From Lachnospiraceae bacterium (GTDB lineage: Bacteria > Bacillota > Clostridia > Lachnospirales > Lachnospiraceae), in NCBI GenBank assembly GCA_018053995.1, contig JAGPKJ010000005.1, positions 1-55,665 on the forward strand: a stretch of 55,665 bases of DNA, written 5' to 3'. Numbering within the stretch: position 1 is the stretch's first letter; the number at the start of each line of letters is the position of its first letter. This document shows positions 9,001 through 15,172 of this stretch, in pieces. Below the pieces are notes generated by a model that did not search any database, was not told the origin of the DNA, and saw only the letters and a program-made list of their open reading frames with translations. The position numbers were made by a program, and so were the translations under genes.

Positions 9001-9906
9001 ATAGCAAGAGATGGTGATAAAGATGCTACAGAGCGTCTTCAGAAGATGGTCGCGCCGTTTATCTTACGAAGACTGAAAAAGAACGTACTCGCAGATCTCC
9101 CGGAAAAGACGGAAGAGAACCGTTACGCAAAGATTACAGGCGAGCAGCAGAAACTTTATGATGCTCAGGTTCTCCATATGCAGAAAATGCTTAAGATGTC
9201 TTCAGATGAGTTTAACAAAAGCAGGATTCAGGTTCTGGCGGAACTTACGAAGATACGGCAGATCTGCTGCGATCCGTCACTTATCACTTCTTCATATACT
9301 GGCGAATCTGCAAAATTGGAGGCATGTATCGATCTGATAAAGAGCGCGATGGACGGCGGGCACAGGATGCTTGTGTTTTCGCAGTTCACATCGATGCTGG
9401 CTATAATCCAGAAAAGACTTGATGATGAGAAAATAAGATATTTCCTTATCACAGGAGCAACGCCCAAAGAGGAGAGAATTAAGCTCGTACATGAATTCAA
9501 CGAGAGCGAAGGACAGAATGATTATAACGATGAAGGCGGAAGCACGTCAGCAGAAGACTCATTGAGTGAAATCTCAGCAAATGAAAATGATAAAAAAGGA
9601 GTCTCCGTGTTTCTTATTTCCCTGAAAGCAGGCGGAACAGGGCTGAACCTTACAGGTGCGGATGTCGTCATACACTATGACCCGTGGTGGAATGCGGCGG
9701 CGCAGAATCAGGCGACCGACCGTGCGCACCGTATCGGGCAGACGAAGGAAGTTTCGGTGTACAGACTGATCGTGAAAGGCACGATCGAGGAAAAGATCAT
9801 GAAGATTCAGGAAAGCAAGAGTGACCTGGCAGATGCGATACTTTCCGGCGAGCAGCAGTCACTCGGACAGCTATCAAAGGACGAACTGGCGGAGCTGCTG
9901 GGATAG
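6061..9906 (+). CDS. SWIM-domain SNF2-family helicase/ATPase
   Basis: This 1281-residue protein is a Swi2/Snf2 DNA translocase, probably remodelling protein-DNA or transcription complexes. Residues 60-80 hold a SWIM zinc finger (C66-x-C68 ... C74-x-H76), and a second Cys-rich patch (CQCGCS ... FCSHLM) follows near 220-245. The middle 500 residues match the bacterial SNF2-associated region. The motor has DDMGLGKT at about 818-825, DEAQ at 916-919, LTGTPIENRLSELWSIFDFL, and motif VI QATDRAHRIGQ from residue 1217. A low-complexity acidic insert (about residues 1148-1178) interrupts the second RecA lobe. The ATG at 6061 is preceded by GTGAGGGG. It is a lone gene; no nuclease or methylase sits beside it, so I do not assign it to a defence system. 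Confidence 0.93.
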   Translation: MGRKVNSSWKYNFSSVILERGQKYYKAGKVHNMVVTSTEVDAIVDGTEQYCVQIKNPASAFPVMKCSCPYGRCCKHMAAVLYKWETEGRAEDDNGTDHAHRNYNVIVRNPFDEKNLPEKIAETYKIAKKNGVKPYYDIPSMFKDIEVTRKTCDEAVEYVNSGNVRITDFNEGYLNGTYDRDKASQCMAMIEGKYHDDTEWYQIEIYIFRDEIEIANCQCGCSYPPSYYTRYVKTSFCSHLMAMMYLAYDYILKVNPGDDTNRQACTFLDELSQMRVNKMIEESRPRVSDIRLVPRLTNYDDVLELSFRIGTDKLYVLKNIHKLIGLVENNRSLELGKKSGINFMTDAFDDNAAQLFELIKVNDSRRTSYNGRHSMFRDEYDNDSYESIALSGDMLDRFFDIMKNKTVELQHTEVGSRDVEVLLKDGSLTVKMSIRANTDSGRFDGIDVEGTLPSKLDGERYHYFINKHSFVRIGPKEYRSIAPFYSISEDGQFSMMIGNKRISDFYYRVLPQLYENPNVKIDNPDEAYIRQNMPANADITFYLDSENGILKCIGTADYNNSDSTSVDRKSKLDSGRAFDIRTIEYKELPIEAFRNADKEDQTADLIKEYFPNYNDVTHEYCCDRDDDQVFKILDTGISDLMSVGEVQCTDRFNRIRIRNMPQIQIGVSVSNDLMNLKVLSEGVSPDELADLLASYRSKKRYHRLKNGDFISIEGDNSIETFSDMLDNLKIPLKDMIRNNIKVPLYRALYLNKMLEDHDEIAQNRDSGFKSLIKEFKTVGDSDFEVPKSLEGTMREYQKYGYKWIRTLAQFGFGGILADDMGLGKTLQVISVLLSEKEKISLTNLVVCPASLVYNWQEEFSKFAPSIRTQTVTGTLSERKEILEHAPEYDVLITSYDLLKRDAVYYEELKFRFLVIDEAQFIKNPKSGAAKSVKIINSSRRIALTGTPIENRLSELWSIFDFLMPGFLFSYEDFKKRFETPIARDGDKDATERLQKMVAPFILRRLKKNVLADLPEKTEENRYAKITGEQQKLYDAQVLHMQKMLKMSSDEFNKSRIQVLAELTKIRQICCDPSLITSSYTGESAKLEACIDLIKSAMDGGHRMLVFSQFTSMLAIIQKRLDDEKIRYFLITGATPKEERIKLVHEFNESEGQNDYNDEGGSTSAEDSLSEISANENDKKGVSVFLISLKAGGTGLNLTGADVVIHYDPWWNAAAQNQATDRAHRIGQTKEVSVYRLIVKGTIEEKIMKIQESKSDLADAILSGEQQSLGQLSKDELAELLG

Positions 9907-9985
9907 AAGGTATGTGGCGGTAACAGTGGAGAGACCGCAGAAGCACAACATCAGCAAAATCGTAGAAATACAACATCAGCAAAAT

Positions 9986-10014
9986 TTGACAATTTGCTGA
10001 ATAAATACTACTAT
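9986..10014 (+). promoter_or_regulatory. promoter of the plus-strand antisense RNA
   Basis: TTGACA at 9986-9991, a 17-base spacer, and TACTAT at 10009-10014. The expected start is near 10021, just before the hairpin GGTGCTGCC...GGTTCACC. Confidence 0.6.
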
Positions 10015-10020
10015 ACAGAT

Positions 10021-10116
10021 ATAAAGGTGCTGCCAAGAACGAACGGTTCACCTCATCATTCGCTAATTATATTTCAAATCAGCAACCGAACTCGGTCAAG
10101 GGCGGTTGCTTTTTTG
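10021..10116 (+). ncRNA. candidate antitoxin antisense RNA (about 95 nt)
   Basis: A promoter at 9986-10014 and a terminator at 10081-10115 (AGCAACCG with CGGTTGCT, then TTTTTT) delimit a roughly 95-nt RNA. Its terminator half is complementary to the last codons and 3' end of the minus-strand hydrophobic peptide gene at 10096-10209. Its 5' half is a hairpin with arms GGTG and CACC. The convergent, 3'-overlapping layout is that of known type I toxin-antitoxin pairs such as txpA/ratA. Expression is inferred. Confidence 0.6.
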
Positions 10117-10209
10117 ATGCTTAGATGATTGCCGTATACTGATAACTGTCACGATAATGCTTATAACAGTCACAACTATAGCGACGACATCTAAGATGAT
10201 CTTTATCAT
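10096..10209 (-). CDS. small hydrophobic peptide, candidate type I toxin
   Basis: The minus-strand frame from ATG at 10209 to TGA at 10096 encodes 37 residues: a polar start, a 22-residue hydrophobic helix (DVVAIVVTVISIIVTVISI), and a basic tail ending SSKHQKSNRP. That is the build of small membrane-acting toxins of Firmicutes. An in-frame TTG lies immediately upstream (10212), with AAAGG nine bases before it. The last codons overlap the terminator of the plus-strand antisense RNA. An 8-codon frame with a perfect RBS ends 2 bases before the TTG. Either the peptide is translated by coupling, or a single-base deletion has split a longer 47-48-residue toxin. I cannot name the family with certainty. 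Confidence 0.55.
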   Translation of the reverse strand: MIKIILDVVAIVVTVISIIVTVISIRQSSKHQKSNRP

Positions 10210-10214
10210 CAAAT

Positions 10215-10241
10215 CTATGTACCTTTCGTCTTATTTTCCAT
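10215..10241 (-). CDS. 8-codon leader peptide (MENKTKGT) upstream of the toxin-like gene
   Basis: ATG at 10241 has a near-perfect Shine-Dalgarno GGAGGTGAT (minus strand, 10254-10246) four bases away, and the frame stops at TAG 10217-10215. The strongest RBS of the locus therefore serves this tiny frame, not the hydrophobic peptide. One extra base near the stop would fuse the two frames, so this may be the true N-terminus of the toxin, now frameshifted. Confidence 0.4.
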   Translation of the reverse strand: MENKTKGT

Positions 10242-10332
10242 TAGTATCACCTCCAAACAATACTGGAAGCTCTCAAATGTAAACATCTGGCAAAAGGTGA
10301 ACCGCTTACCGTTTTGGCAGCACCCTATATTG

Positions 10333-10361
10333 ATAATAAATTAGGAACAAACGATATGCAA
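10333..10361 (-). promoter_or_regulatory. promoter of the minus-strand toxin-like transcript
   Basis: On the minus strand TTGCAT (10361-10356), 17 bases, then TATTAT (10338-10333). Transcription would start near 10326, at the GGGTGCTGCC end of the inverted repeat, about 85 bases before the leader ATG. Confidence 0.6.
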
Positions 10362-10426
10362 TAAGATAATCGCCTTGGAGTCAATTTTGTGCAGAAATCA
10401 ACGCGAATCCAGAGATTCGAAGTATA

Positions 10427-10454
10427 TTGATATTCAACTGGAACGTGGTATTAT
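10427..10454 (+). promoter_or_regulatory. promoter of the riboswitch-controlled gene
   Basis: TTGATA (10427-10432), 16-base spacer, TATTAT (10449-10454). The predicted start near 10461 leaves the aptamer as the first element of the transcript. Confidence 0.55.
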
Positions 10455-10457
10455 TAA

Positions 10458-10542
10458 ATGGTACGAAATGAGGCAAAACCGAGGCAACCCGGCGGCGCAA
10501 AACTATAGGGACTCAATGAGTCAGCCAGCTGCAATATGTTGT
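10458..10542 (+). promoter_or_regulatory. cyclic-di-GMP-I (GEMM-I) riboswitch aptamer
   Basis: The sequence shows the conserved GEMM-I blocks in order: GAGGCAAAACC (10470-10480), a small hairpin, GGCGCAAAACTATAGGGAC (10494-10512), a short loop, and GTCAGCCAGCTGC (10520-10532). Aptamers of this class in Clostridia carry nearly the same GCAAAGCTATAGGG and TCAGCCAG strings. A hairpin with T-run follows at 10550-10580, immediately before the RBS of a secreted protein gene. That makes transcription termination the likely output. The direction (on or off with c-di-GMP) cannot be fixed by eye. Confidence 0.9.
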
Positions 10543-10549
10543 AATCCTG

Positions 10550-10580
10550 ATGCTGAGGCTGAAAAGTCCCGGCATTTTTA
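10550..10580 (+). terminator. riboswitch expression-platform terminator
   Basis: ATGCTGAGG pairs with CCCGGCAT (one bulge, one G-T pair) around a CTGAAAAGT loop, followed by TTTTTA. It sits between the c-di-GMP aptamer and the RBS. Confidence 0.7.
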
Positions 10581-10599
10581 TATTATGGGGGAAAATCAT

Positions 10600-11169
10600 A
10601 TGAATATTATTTCGGAAAAATTTAAGAGAGTAGCAGGAATTCTAGTAGCGGTAACTTTTATTTTAATTGCGTTGATTTTTCCTTCAACGGCAGTACAAGC
10701 TAAGACCGCAAAGGCTGCGACTACGGATGTTAAAGTTTTGATGGTATTGAATGATGGAACACAAGTGCTGTGGAGTGAAGGTGCAACGCTTCCTATGTCG
10801 AAAATGAAAGGTAGCTATGCGGTATTATTGAATGCAGTTCCGGGTATGTCGTATACGTTTTGCAATGGTCCAAGTATGGGAGGATATCACTTCGAAGACG
10901 AAGGTGATGGTGATGATGTAATCTTTGGAATAATGACAGAACCAACTAATTCAAAGATAATCGCTGCATATCAAAAGGATGTTCTTTATAATCAATACTT
11001 TACATTGCTGAATACGACATCGCCATTATTGACATCAGCGGGAGATATAGATGGACTTCAAAATCCAATTTATGATATGTATTTTGTAGCGTTTCACGAA
11101 ATCAATGCTAACGATGTTGAGACAGGAAAACGCTGGTCGTTTAATTTTAAGGTTGATAAGACCAGATAA
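10600..11169 (+). CDS. secreted protein of unknown function under c-di-GMP riboswitch control
   Basis: This protein has 189 residues with a clear signal peptide: basic start MNIISEKFKRV, hydrophobic core GILVAVTFILIALIF, and a likely cleavage after AVQA near residue 35. The mature part (about 155 residues) is acidic, with one Cys and a GDGDD patch. I recognise no known domain. The ATG at 10600 is chosen because GGGGG lies 7-10 bases upstream and because longer frames would run through the riboswitch. The riboswitch indicates a role tied to the motile/sessile switch, such as adhesion, matrix or surface modification; this is inference. No sortase motif or second membrane helix is visible, so it is probably released. 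The gene is monocistronic. Confidence 0.8.
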   Translation: MNIISEKFKRVAGILVAVTFILIALIFPSTAVQAKTAKAATTDVKVLMVLNDGTQVLWSEGATLPMSKMKGSYAVLLNAVPGMSYTFCNGPSMGGYHFEDEGDGDDVIFGIMTEPTNSKIIAAYQKDVLYNQYFTLLNTTSPLLTSAGDIDGLQNPIYDMYFVAFHEINANDVETGKRWSFNFKVDKTR

Positions 11170-11349
11170 TATCAAGTACTTTTATTTATATTAAGTATTG
11201 CTCGGAGTTTATTTGATATGAAGAAAAATGTAATCAGGAACCTATAATGATAATAAATTCATGAGACATTGCAAATGTAAAGAAAAATGCTTGCGTATTA
11301 TTTTGAAAAATCATATTTTTAGAATAAAAAAGATAAAGAGGTGGCTATG

Positions 11350-11616
11350 ATGGCACAAACAGTTAATGTAAATTTCCGCCTTGATAAAGATGTAAAAAAA
11401 GATATGGAAAAGACCTGCGATGAAATCGGGATTTCTATGAGTGCAGCTTTTACTATATTTGCAAAAAAAATGAGCAGAGAAAAACGTATACCGTTCGAAG
11501 TTTCAGTTGATCCGTTTTATTCTGAAAACAATACGAAGCATTTAGAGAAGATTGTAAGTGACGTAAAGACTGGTAAAGCGCATTTTGCAGAGCATGATCT
11601 GGTTGAGGTAAAATAA
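11350..11616 (+). CDS. RelB/DinJ-family antitoxin (type II), apparently without functional toxin
   Basis: This 88-residue protein starts MAQTVNVNFRLDKDVKK, the ribbon-helix-helix opening of the RelB/DinJ antitoxins. ISMSAAFTIFAKKM follows, and the C-terminal half would wrap a toxin. ATG at 11350 has AGGTG 6 bases upstream; GTG 11341 overlaps that RBS and ATG 11347 is only 3 bases from it, so both are less likely. Its TAA overlaps the ATG of a YoeB-like frame (11616) as in intact TA operons, but that frame is cut after 20 residues. It would bind its own promoter and neutralise cognate toxins encoded elsewhere, if any. The antitoxin itself looks intact. Confidence 0.88.
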   Translation: MAQTVNVNFRLDKDVKKDMEKTCDEIGISMSAAFTIFAKKMSREKRIPFEVSVDPFYSENNTKHLEKIVSDVKTGKAHFAEHDLVEVK

Positions 11617-11678
11617 TGCGACTGCTATGGGAAGATAATGCGTGGAACGGCAAACTCGCCCTACAGAATTTCACATAG
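11616..11678 (+). pseudogene. truncated YoeB-like toxin (first 11 residues recognisable)
   Basis: ATG at 11616 overlaps the antitoxin stop codon by one base. The product MRLLWEDNAWN matches the normal start of YoeB/Txe mRNA interferases, which are about 85 residues. The frame then changes to GKLALQNFT and stops at TAG 11676-11678. No frame in the next 130 bases restores the YoeB C-terminus (the QC..HY end). A large internal deletion with junction after AWN is the simplest reading. Confidence 0.75.
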
Positions 11679-11725
11679 ACATTATCAGAAATGTTGGAGA
11701 CAACTGTATAAACGTGAGATGTAGT

Positions 11726-11771
11726 GAAACTGTAAGACTTGTGTGGAATGCAGATTTGGCAGTTTCTTTTT
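11726..11771 (+). terminator. terminator of the relB operon
   Basis: GAAACTG (11726-11732) pairs with CAGTTTC (11760-11766), followed by TTTTT. It may be the original terminator of the lost toxin gene. Confidence 0.6.
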
Positions 11772-11816
11772 AACATCCTTTGTAATGATTAAAAAATTAT
11801 ATGGGAGGATTTGAAA

Positions 11817-12197
11817 TTGGGGAATACAGTCAAGTTCGATAAACGGAAGAGTGATGATCTTAAGGAACTCAAGAGACGACAGGCGGAATTTGACAAGGTT
11901 TCATATGAATATAATCAGCATCTTAACAGGTTCTGCCTTATCGGTGAAAATTCAAAGGGTGGAACTAGTTATGAAAAAGCAGTGGACGATGTGATTGAGT
12001 GTATGGGAGCACTAAGCATAGCTGGTCATGCAGTAAAGGAGCAGCGTGAGAAGATGGGGCTTAGAACCAAACCGAAATCACATGATGGCAGTACAGAGGG
12101 CGGCGCAGAGGATAGCGTGGATGATATGGAGGACGGTCAGGACGGATTTTTGTGGAGAGACCATATTGAAGACGATGACGGCGAGCCAGATAAATAA
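11817..12197 (+). CDS. hypothetical protein with basic coiled N-terminus and acidic tail
   Basis: About 126 residues, cytoplasmic. The first 35 residues are Lys/Arg/Glu-rich and helical (FDKRKSDDLKELKRRQAEFD). A middle stretch (GGTSYEKAVDDVIECMGALS) follows, and the last 35 residues are strongly acidic (SVDDMEDGQDGFLWRDH, DDDGEPDK). The TTG at 11817 is preferred over TTG 11811 because GGAGG at 11804-11808 is then 8 bases away. I do not recognise the family. It lies between the TA remnant and secG and reads as a lone gene. The charged, tail-like design could suit a nucleic-acid or ribosome partner, but this is only a guess. Confidence 0.65.
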   Translation: MGNTVKFDKRKSDDLKELKRRQAEFDKVSYEYNQHLNRFCLIGENSKGGTSYEKAVDDVIECMGALSIAGHAVKEQREKMGLRTKPKSHDGSTEGGAEDSVDDMEDGQDGFLWRDHIEDDDGEPDK

Positions 12198-12279
12198 TGA
12201 TGATAAATATGTCGCAGAGAGAAAAATCATGTAAAATTATGTAAAGAAAGTTTGCAGAATTTGCCCCGCAGAATTTTAC

Positions 12280-12308
12280 TTGCTAATAATGAAATGATAT
12301 GCTAGACT
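12280..12308 (+). promoter_or_regulatory. secG promoter (extended -10)
   Basis: TTGCTA (12280-12285), 17-base spacer ending TGC, then TAGACT (12303-12308), giving an extended -10. It is 32 bases before the secG start. Confidence 0.5.
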
Positions 12309-12339
12309 ATAACTTGCGTTATTAAGCAGGAGGTCAGAA

Positions 12340-12579
12340 ATGGAAACATTACGTACAGTTCTTTCAATTGTTTATATCATAGCGTGTGTTGTATTGATAG
12401 TAGTCGTACTTATGCAGGAAGGCAAAGATCAAGGCCTTGGAGCTATAAGCGGAGCTGCTGAAAGCTATTGGGGCAAGAACAAGGGTCGCTCGATGGAAGG
12501 CAAACTTGTAAAGCTGACCACATTTCTTTCAGTCATCTTTGTTGTAGTCGCATTAGTACTGAACATGAAGACATTGTGA
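12340..12579 (+). CDS. secG: preprotein translocase subunit SecG
   Basis: SecG is a small helper subunit of the SecYEG protein-export channel. It has 79 residues with two membrane helices (about 5-24 and 57-75), joined by the conserved loop LMQEGKDQGLGAISGAAESYWGK (this GLG..GG/A-S-like loop is the SecG signature). The start is ATG at 12340 with AGGAGG at 12329-12334. A strong terminator at 12596-12628 makes it monocistronic. secG followed by rnr and smpB is a common order in Firmicutes, so the gene is in its usual place. Confidence 0.95.
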   Translation: METLRTVLSIVYIIACVVLIVVVLMQEGKDQGLGAISGAAESYWGKNKGRSMEGKLVKLTTFLSVIFVVVALVLNMKTL

Positions 12580-12595
12580 TTATGTGATTCATGAG

Positions 12596-12628
12596 GCACC
12601 CTCAATACGAGGGTGCTTTATTTTTTTC
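12596..12628 (+). terminator. secG terminator
   Basis: A perfect 8-bp stem, GCACCCTC (12596-12603) with GAGGGTGC (12609-12616), followed by TTTATTTTTTT. Confidence 0.92.
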
Positions 12629-12700
12629 GAGAGCAACAAGTCCACACAGACAAGTTTACATGCATGTGTAGCGACTTTGAGCAATATTAAGGAGTAGAGA

Positions 12701-15172
12701 TTGGATAAAGAAGAATTATTTGAAAACAGAAAAAAGAAAATATATGAACTTATGCAGGATAAGCTGTATCAGCCGATGAAGGAAAAAGAACTTGCCGTGT
12801 TCATGGATGTCGCTAAGGAAGACAGACATGAGCTTCGCATGGTTCTTCGCGCACTTATGGATGAAAATAAGATCGAGGTAAATGCGCGGGGCAAATATAA
12901 GGTATCTGCGGCAAGGTCATTTACAGGGACATTTGTGAGCAATGCTAAGGGCTTTGGATTTGTTGAGGTTGAAGGTCTTGATGAAGATCTGTTCATACCG
13001 GGGACGGAAACAAATGGTGCATATGATTCTGATATCGTTGACGCAGAGCTCATTCCAAGCCATGGCAAAAGGCAGGAAGCCAGAATCGTCAATATCGTTA
13101 AGCGTGGAATCAGCCAGATCGTCGGTGTATATACAGATAGGGGAAATGGAAGAGGGTACGTGACACCGGATAACGCTAAACTTCAGGATGATATCCAGAT
13201 CGACAGCGAAGATTCTATGGGTGCCGTAACAGGACACAAGGTTTTGGTTGAGATACTTGATTATGGTGATGATATCTCAGCTCCAACAGGAAGAGTGTCT
13301 GAGATACTCGGTCATATAAATGATCCGGGAGTCGATATCCTTTCGATCATAAAAGGTCATGAGATCCCTGTCGATTATCCGGAAGATGTTATGAAGCAGG
13401 TTGAAGGTATCGAAGACAAAGTATCTGAAGCTGAGAAGAAGGGCCGCGAGAATCTGCGTGCTATGCAGATGGTCACGATAGATGGCGAGGATTCCAAGGA
13501 TCTCGATGACGCAGTGTCTGTTTCATTTGTCAATGGAATATACAAGCTTGGCGTGCATATCGCGGATGTATCGAATTACGTTACGGAGAATTCGCCGCTT
13601 GATAAAGAGGCACTTGAGCGCGGAACGAGCGTTTATATGGTGGATCGTGTTATCCCGATGCTGCCGCATAAGCTTTCTAACGGAATCTGTTCACTTAACG
13701 AGGGGCAGGACAGGCTGGCACTGAGCTGTCTGATGGATATTGATGAAAATGGCGGAATCGTTGATTATCGTATAGTTGAGAGTCTTATTTGCTCAAACAG
13801 ACGTATGACATATACGAGTGTACAGAAGATAATCGAGGATAATGATCCGGATGAGATTGAAAAATACAAGGAGCTTGTTCCGATGTTCCGTCAGATGGCG
13901 GAGCTTGCGGACATCCTTCATGCAAAGCGGGAGAAACGCGGTTCGATCAATTTTGATTTTCCTGAAACAAAAGTTACACTTAATGAAAAAGGTGAACCGG
14001 TTGACATAAGACCGTATCCGAGGAACACTGCGACTGATCTGATCGAGGAATTTATGCTTGCGGCAAATGAAACTGTTGCAGAGCATTTCTATTGGCTGGA
14101 GGTTCCGTTCCTATATAGAACGCATGAACATCCTGAACCTGAAAAGGTAGAAGAACTTGACGGGTTTTTAAAGAATTTCGGATATCATATGAAGGCTGGG
14201 CGTGATGGCGTTACACCGGGCGAACTTCAAAGGATGCTTGATAAGGTAAAGGGAAAGCCGGAAGAATCGCTTTTCTCGACACTTATTCTTCGCAGTCTGA
14301 AGCGCGCAAGATATACTACAGAATGCATGGGACATTTTGGACTTGCATGTAAGTATTACTGTCATTTTACATCACCTATCCGCAGGTACCCTGATCTTCA
14401 GATACACAGGATAATCAAGGAACAGCTCTGCGGAAAGCTTAAGGGAGAAAGAACTGCGCATTATGACGAGCTCCTGGGCGATGTCGCGAAGCACACTTCT
14501 GCGATGGAGAGGCGTGCTGATGAAGCTGAACGTGATACCGTAAAAATGAAGGAAGCACAGTTCATGATGAACCATGTCGGCGAGGAATATGACGGAGTCA
14601 TTTCCGGTGTCACCGGCTGGGGAATATATGTGCAGCTGCCAAGCACGATCGAAGGACTTGTGCATATATCGAAGCTGCCAGGCGACTATTTTGTATTTGA
14701 TGAAAAGACATATCGTATGGTCGGCTCGAGGAAAGGTACTGTTTATTCGCTTGGGCAACCGGTCAGAATTCTGGTCGCCGGTGTCGATGCGAAGACGAAC
14801 AATATTGACTTTGACCTTGTCATAGAGGAAAATGAGAAACAGCCGACGAAGGCTGAAAATAAACATAAGAAGATCGCTAAGACAGTCAGCAGGAGAAAAC
14901 ATGCTGATAGCGATAAAGAAAAGAAAGTCAAGACAGCAAAGATAACTAAAGAAGCTAGGATAACAAAGGGCGCAAAGGCAACCAAGGCAGTAAAGCCAAC
15001 TAAGACGGTCAAGGTAGAGAAGACTTCGACAAGTACAAAGAAGAAATCAGCAAGTACAAAGAAGTCTGCAGATAAAAAGGTGAGAGCAAAGAGAACATCT
15101 GAAGATAAACCTTTGGAGAAGAGAAAGAAAGATGAAAAAGGACGAACCAAGAAAACTGATAGCAAACAATAA
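12701..15172 (+). CDS. rnr: ribonuclease R
   Basis: RNase R is a processive 3'-5' exoribonuclease that degrades structured RNA and works with tmRNA to destroy non-stop mRNA. It has 823 residues. An N-terminal helix-turn-helix and cold-shock-like domains (about 1-220) are followed by the RNB catalytic core with the metal-binding run GEDSKDLDDAVSV (residues 262-274). An S1 domain lies at about 625-705, and a Lys-rich tail at about 715-823 is longer than average. The TTG start at 12701 has AAGGAG 6 bases upstream. The last 41 bases overlap the start of smpB in another frame, consistent with coupled expression. The tail contains repeated KTVK/ITKEAR/STKKK-type blocks that probably help bind RNA. 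Confidence 0.97.
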   Translation: MDKEELFENRKKKIYELMQDKLYQPMKEKELAVFMDVAKEDRHELRMVLRALMDENKIEVNARGKYKVSAARSFTGTFVSNAKGFGFVEVEGLDEDLFIPGTETNGAYDSDIVDAELIPSHGKRQEARIVNIVKRGISQIVGVYTDRGNGRGYVTPDNAKLQDDIQIDSEDSMGAVTGHKVLVEILDYGDDISAPTGRVSEILGHINDPGVDILSIIKGHEIPVDYPEDVMKQVEGIEDKVSEAEKKGRENLRAMQMVTIDGEDSKDLDDAVSVSFVNGIYKLGVHIADVSNYVTENSPLDKEALERGTSVYMVDRVIPMLPHKLSNGICSLNEGQDRLALSCLMDIDENGGIVDYRIVESLICSNRRMTYTSVQKIIEDNDPDEIEKYKELVPMFRQMAELADILHAKREKRGSINFDFPETKVTLNEKGEPVDIRPYPRNTATDLIEEFMLAANETVAEHFYWLEVPFLYRTHEHPEPEKVEELDGFLKNFGYHMKAGRDGVTPGELQRMLDKVKGKPEESLFSTLILRSLKRARYTTECMGHFGLACKYYCHFTSPIRRYPDLQIHRIIKEQLCGKLKGERTAHYDELLGDVAKHTSAMERRADEAERDTVKMKEAQFMMNHVGEEYDGVISGVTGWGIYVQLPSTIEGLVHISKLPGDYFVFDEKTYRMVGSRKGTVYSLGQPVRILVAGVDAKTNNIDFDLVIEENEKQPTKAENKHKKIAKTVSRRKHADSDKEKKVKTAKITKEARITKGAKATKAVKPTKTVKVEKTSTSTKKKSASTKKSADKKVRAKRTSEDKPLEKRKKDEKGRTKKTDSKQ

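Larger units (their letters stand above)
10026..10324. repeat. inverted repeat bounding the toxin-like locus
   Basis: GGTGCTGCCAA...CGGTTCACC at 10026-10052 is matched in reverse complement by 10296-10324, with identical 11-base and 9-base outer blocks. In a minus-strand transcript this places complementary segments at the 5' and 3' ends, which would allow long-range pairing of the mRNA ends. An alternative reading is the ends of a small mobile cassette. Confidence 0.75.

Noticed and set aside
6061..9906. SNF2 protein as part of a defence system (DISARM or similar)
   Set aside because: No methyltransferase, nuclease or DUF1998-type partner is next to it; SWIM-SNF2 loners are common in Clostridia.
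10375..10599. N-terminal extension of the secreted protein through the riboswitch
   Set aside because: The extension is the translation of the c-di-GMP aptamer. ATG 10600 has a good RBS and a signal peptide.
11679..11800. Remaining part of a YoeB toxin in another frame
   Set aside because: Readings such as VRCSETVRLVWNADLAVSF do not match the YoeB C-terminus, and a terminator lies there.
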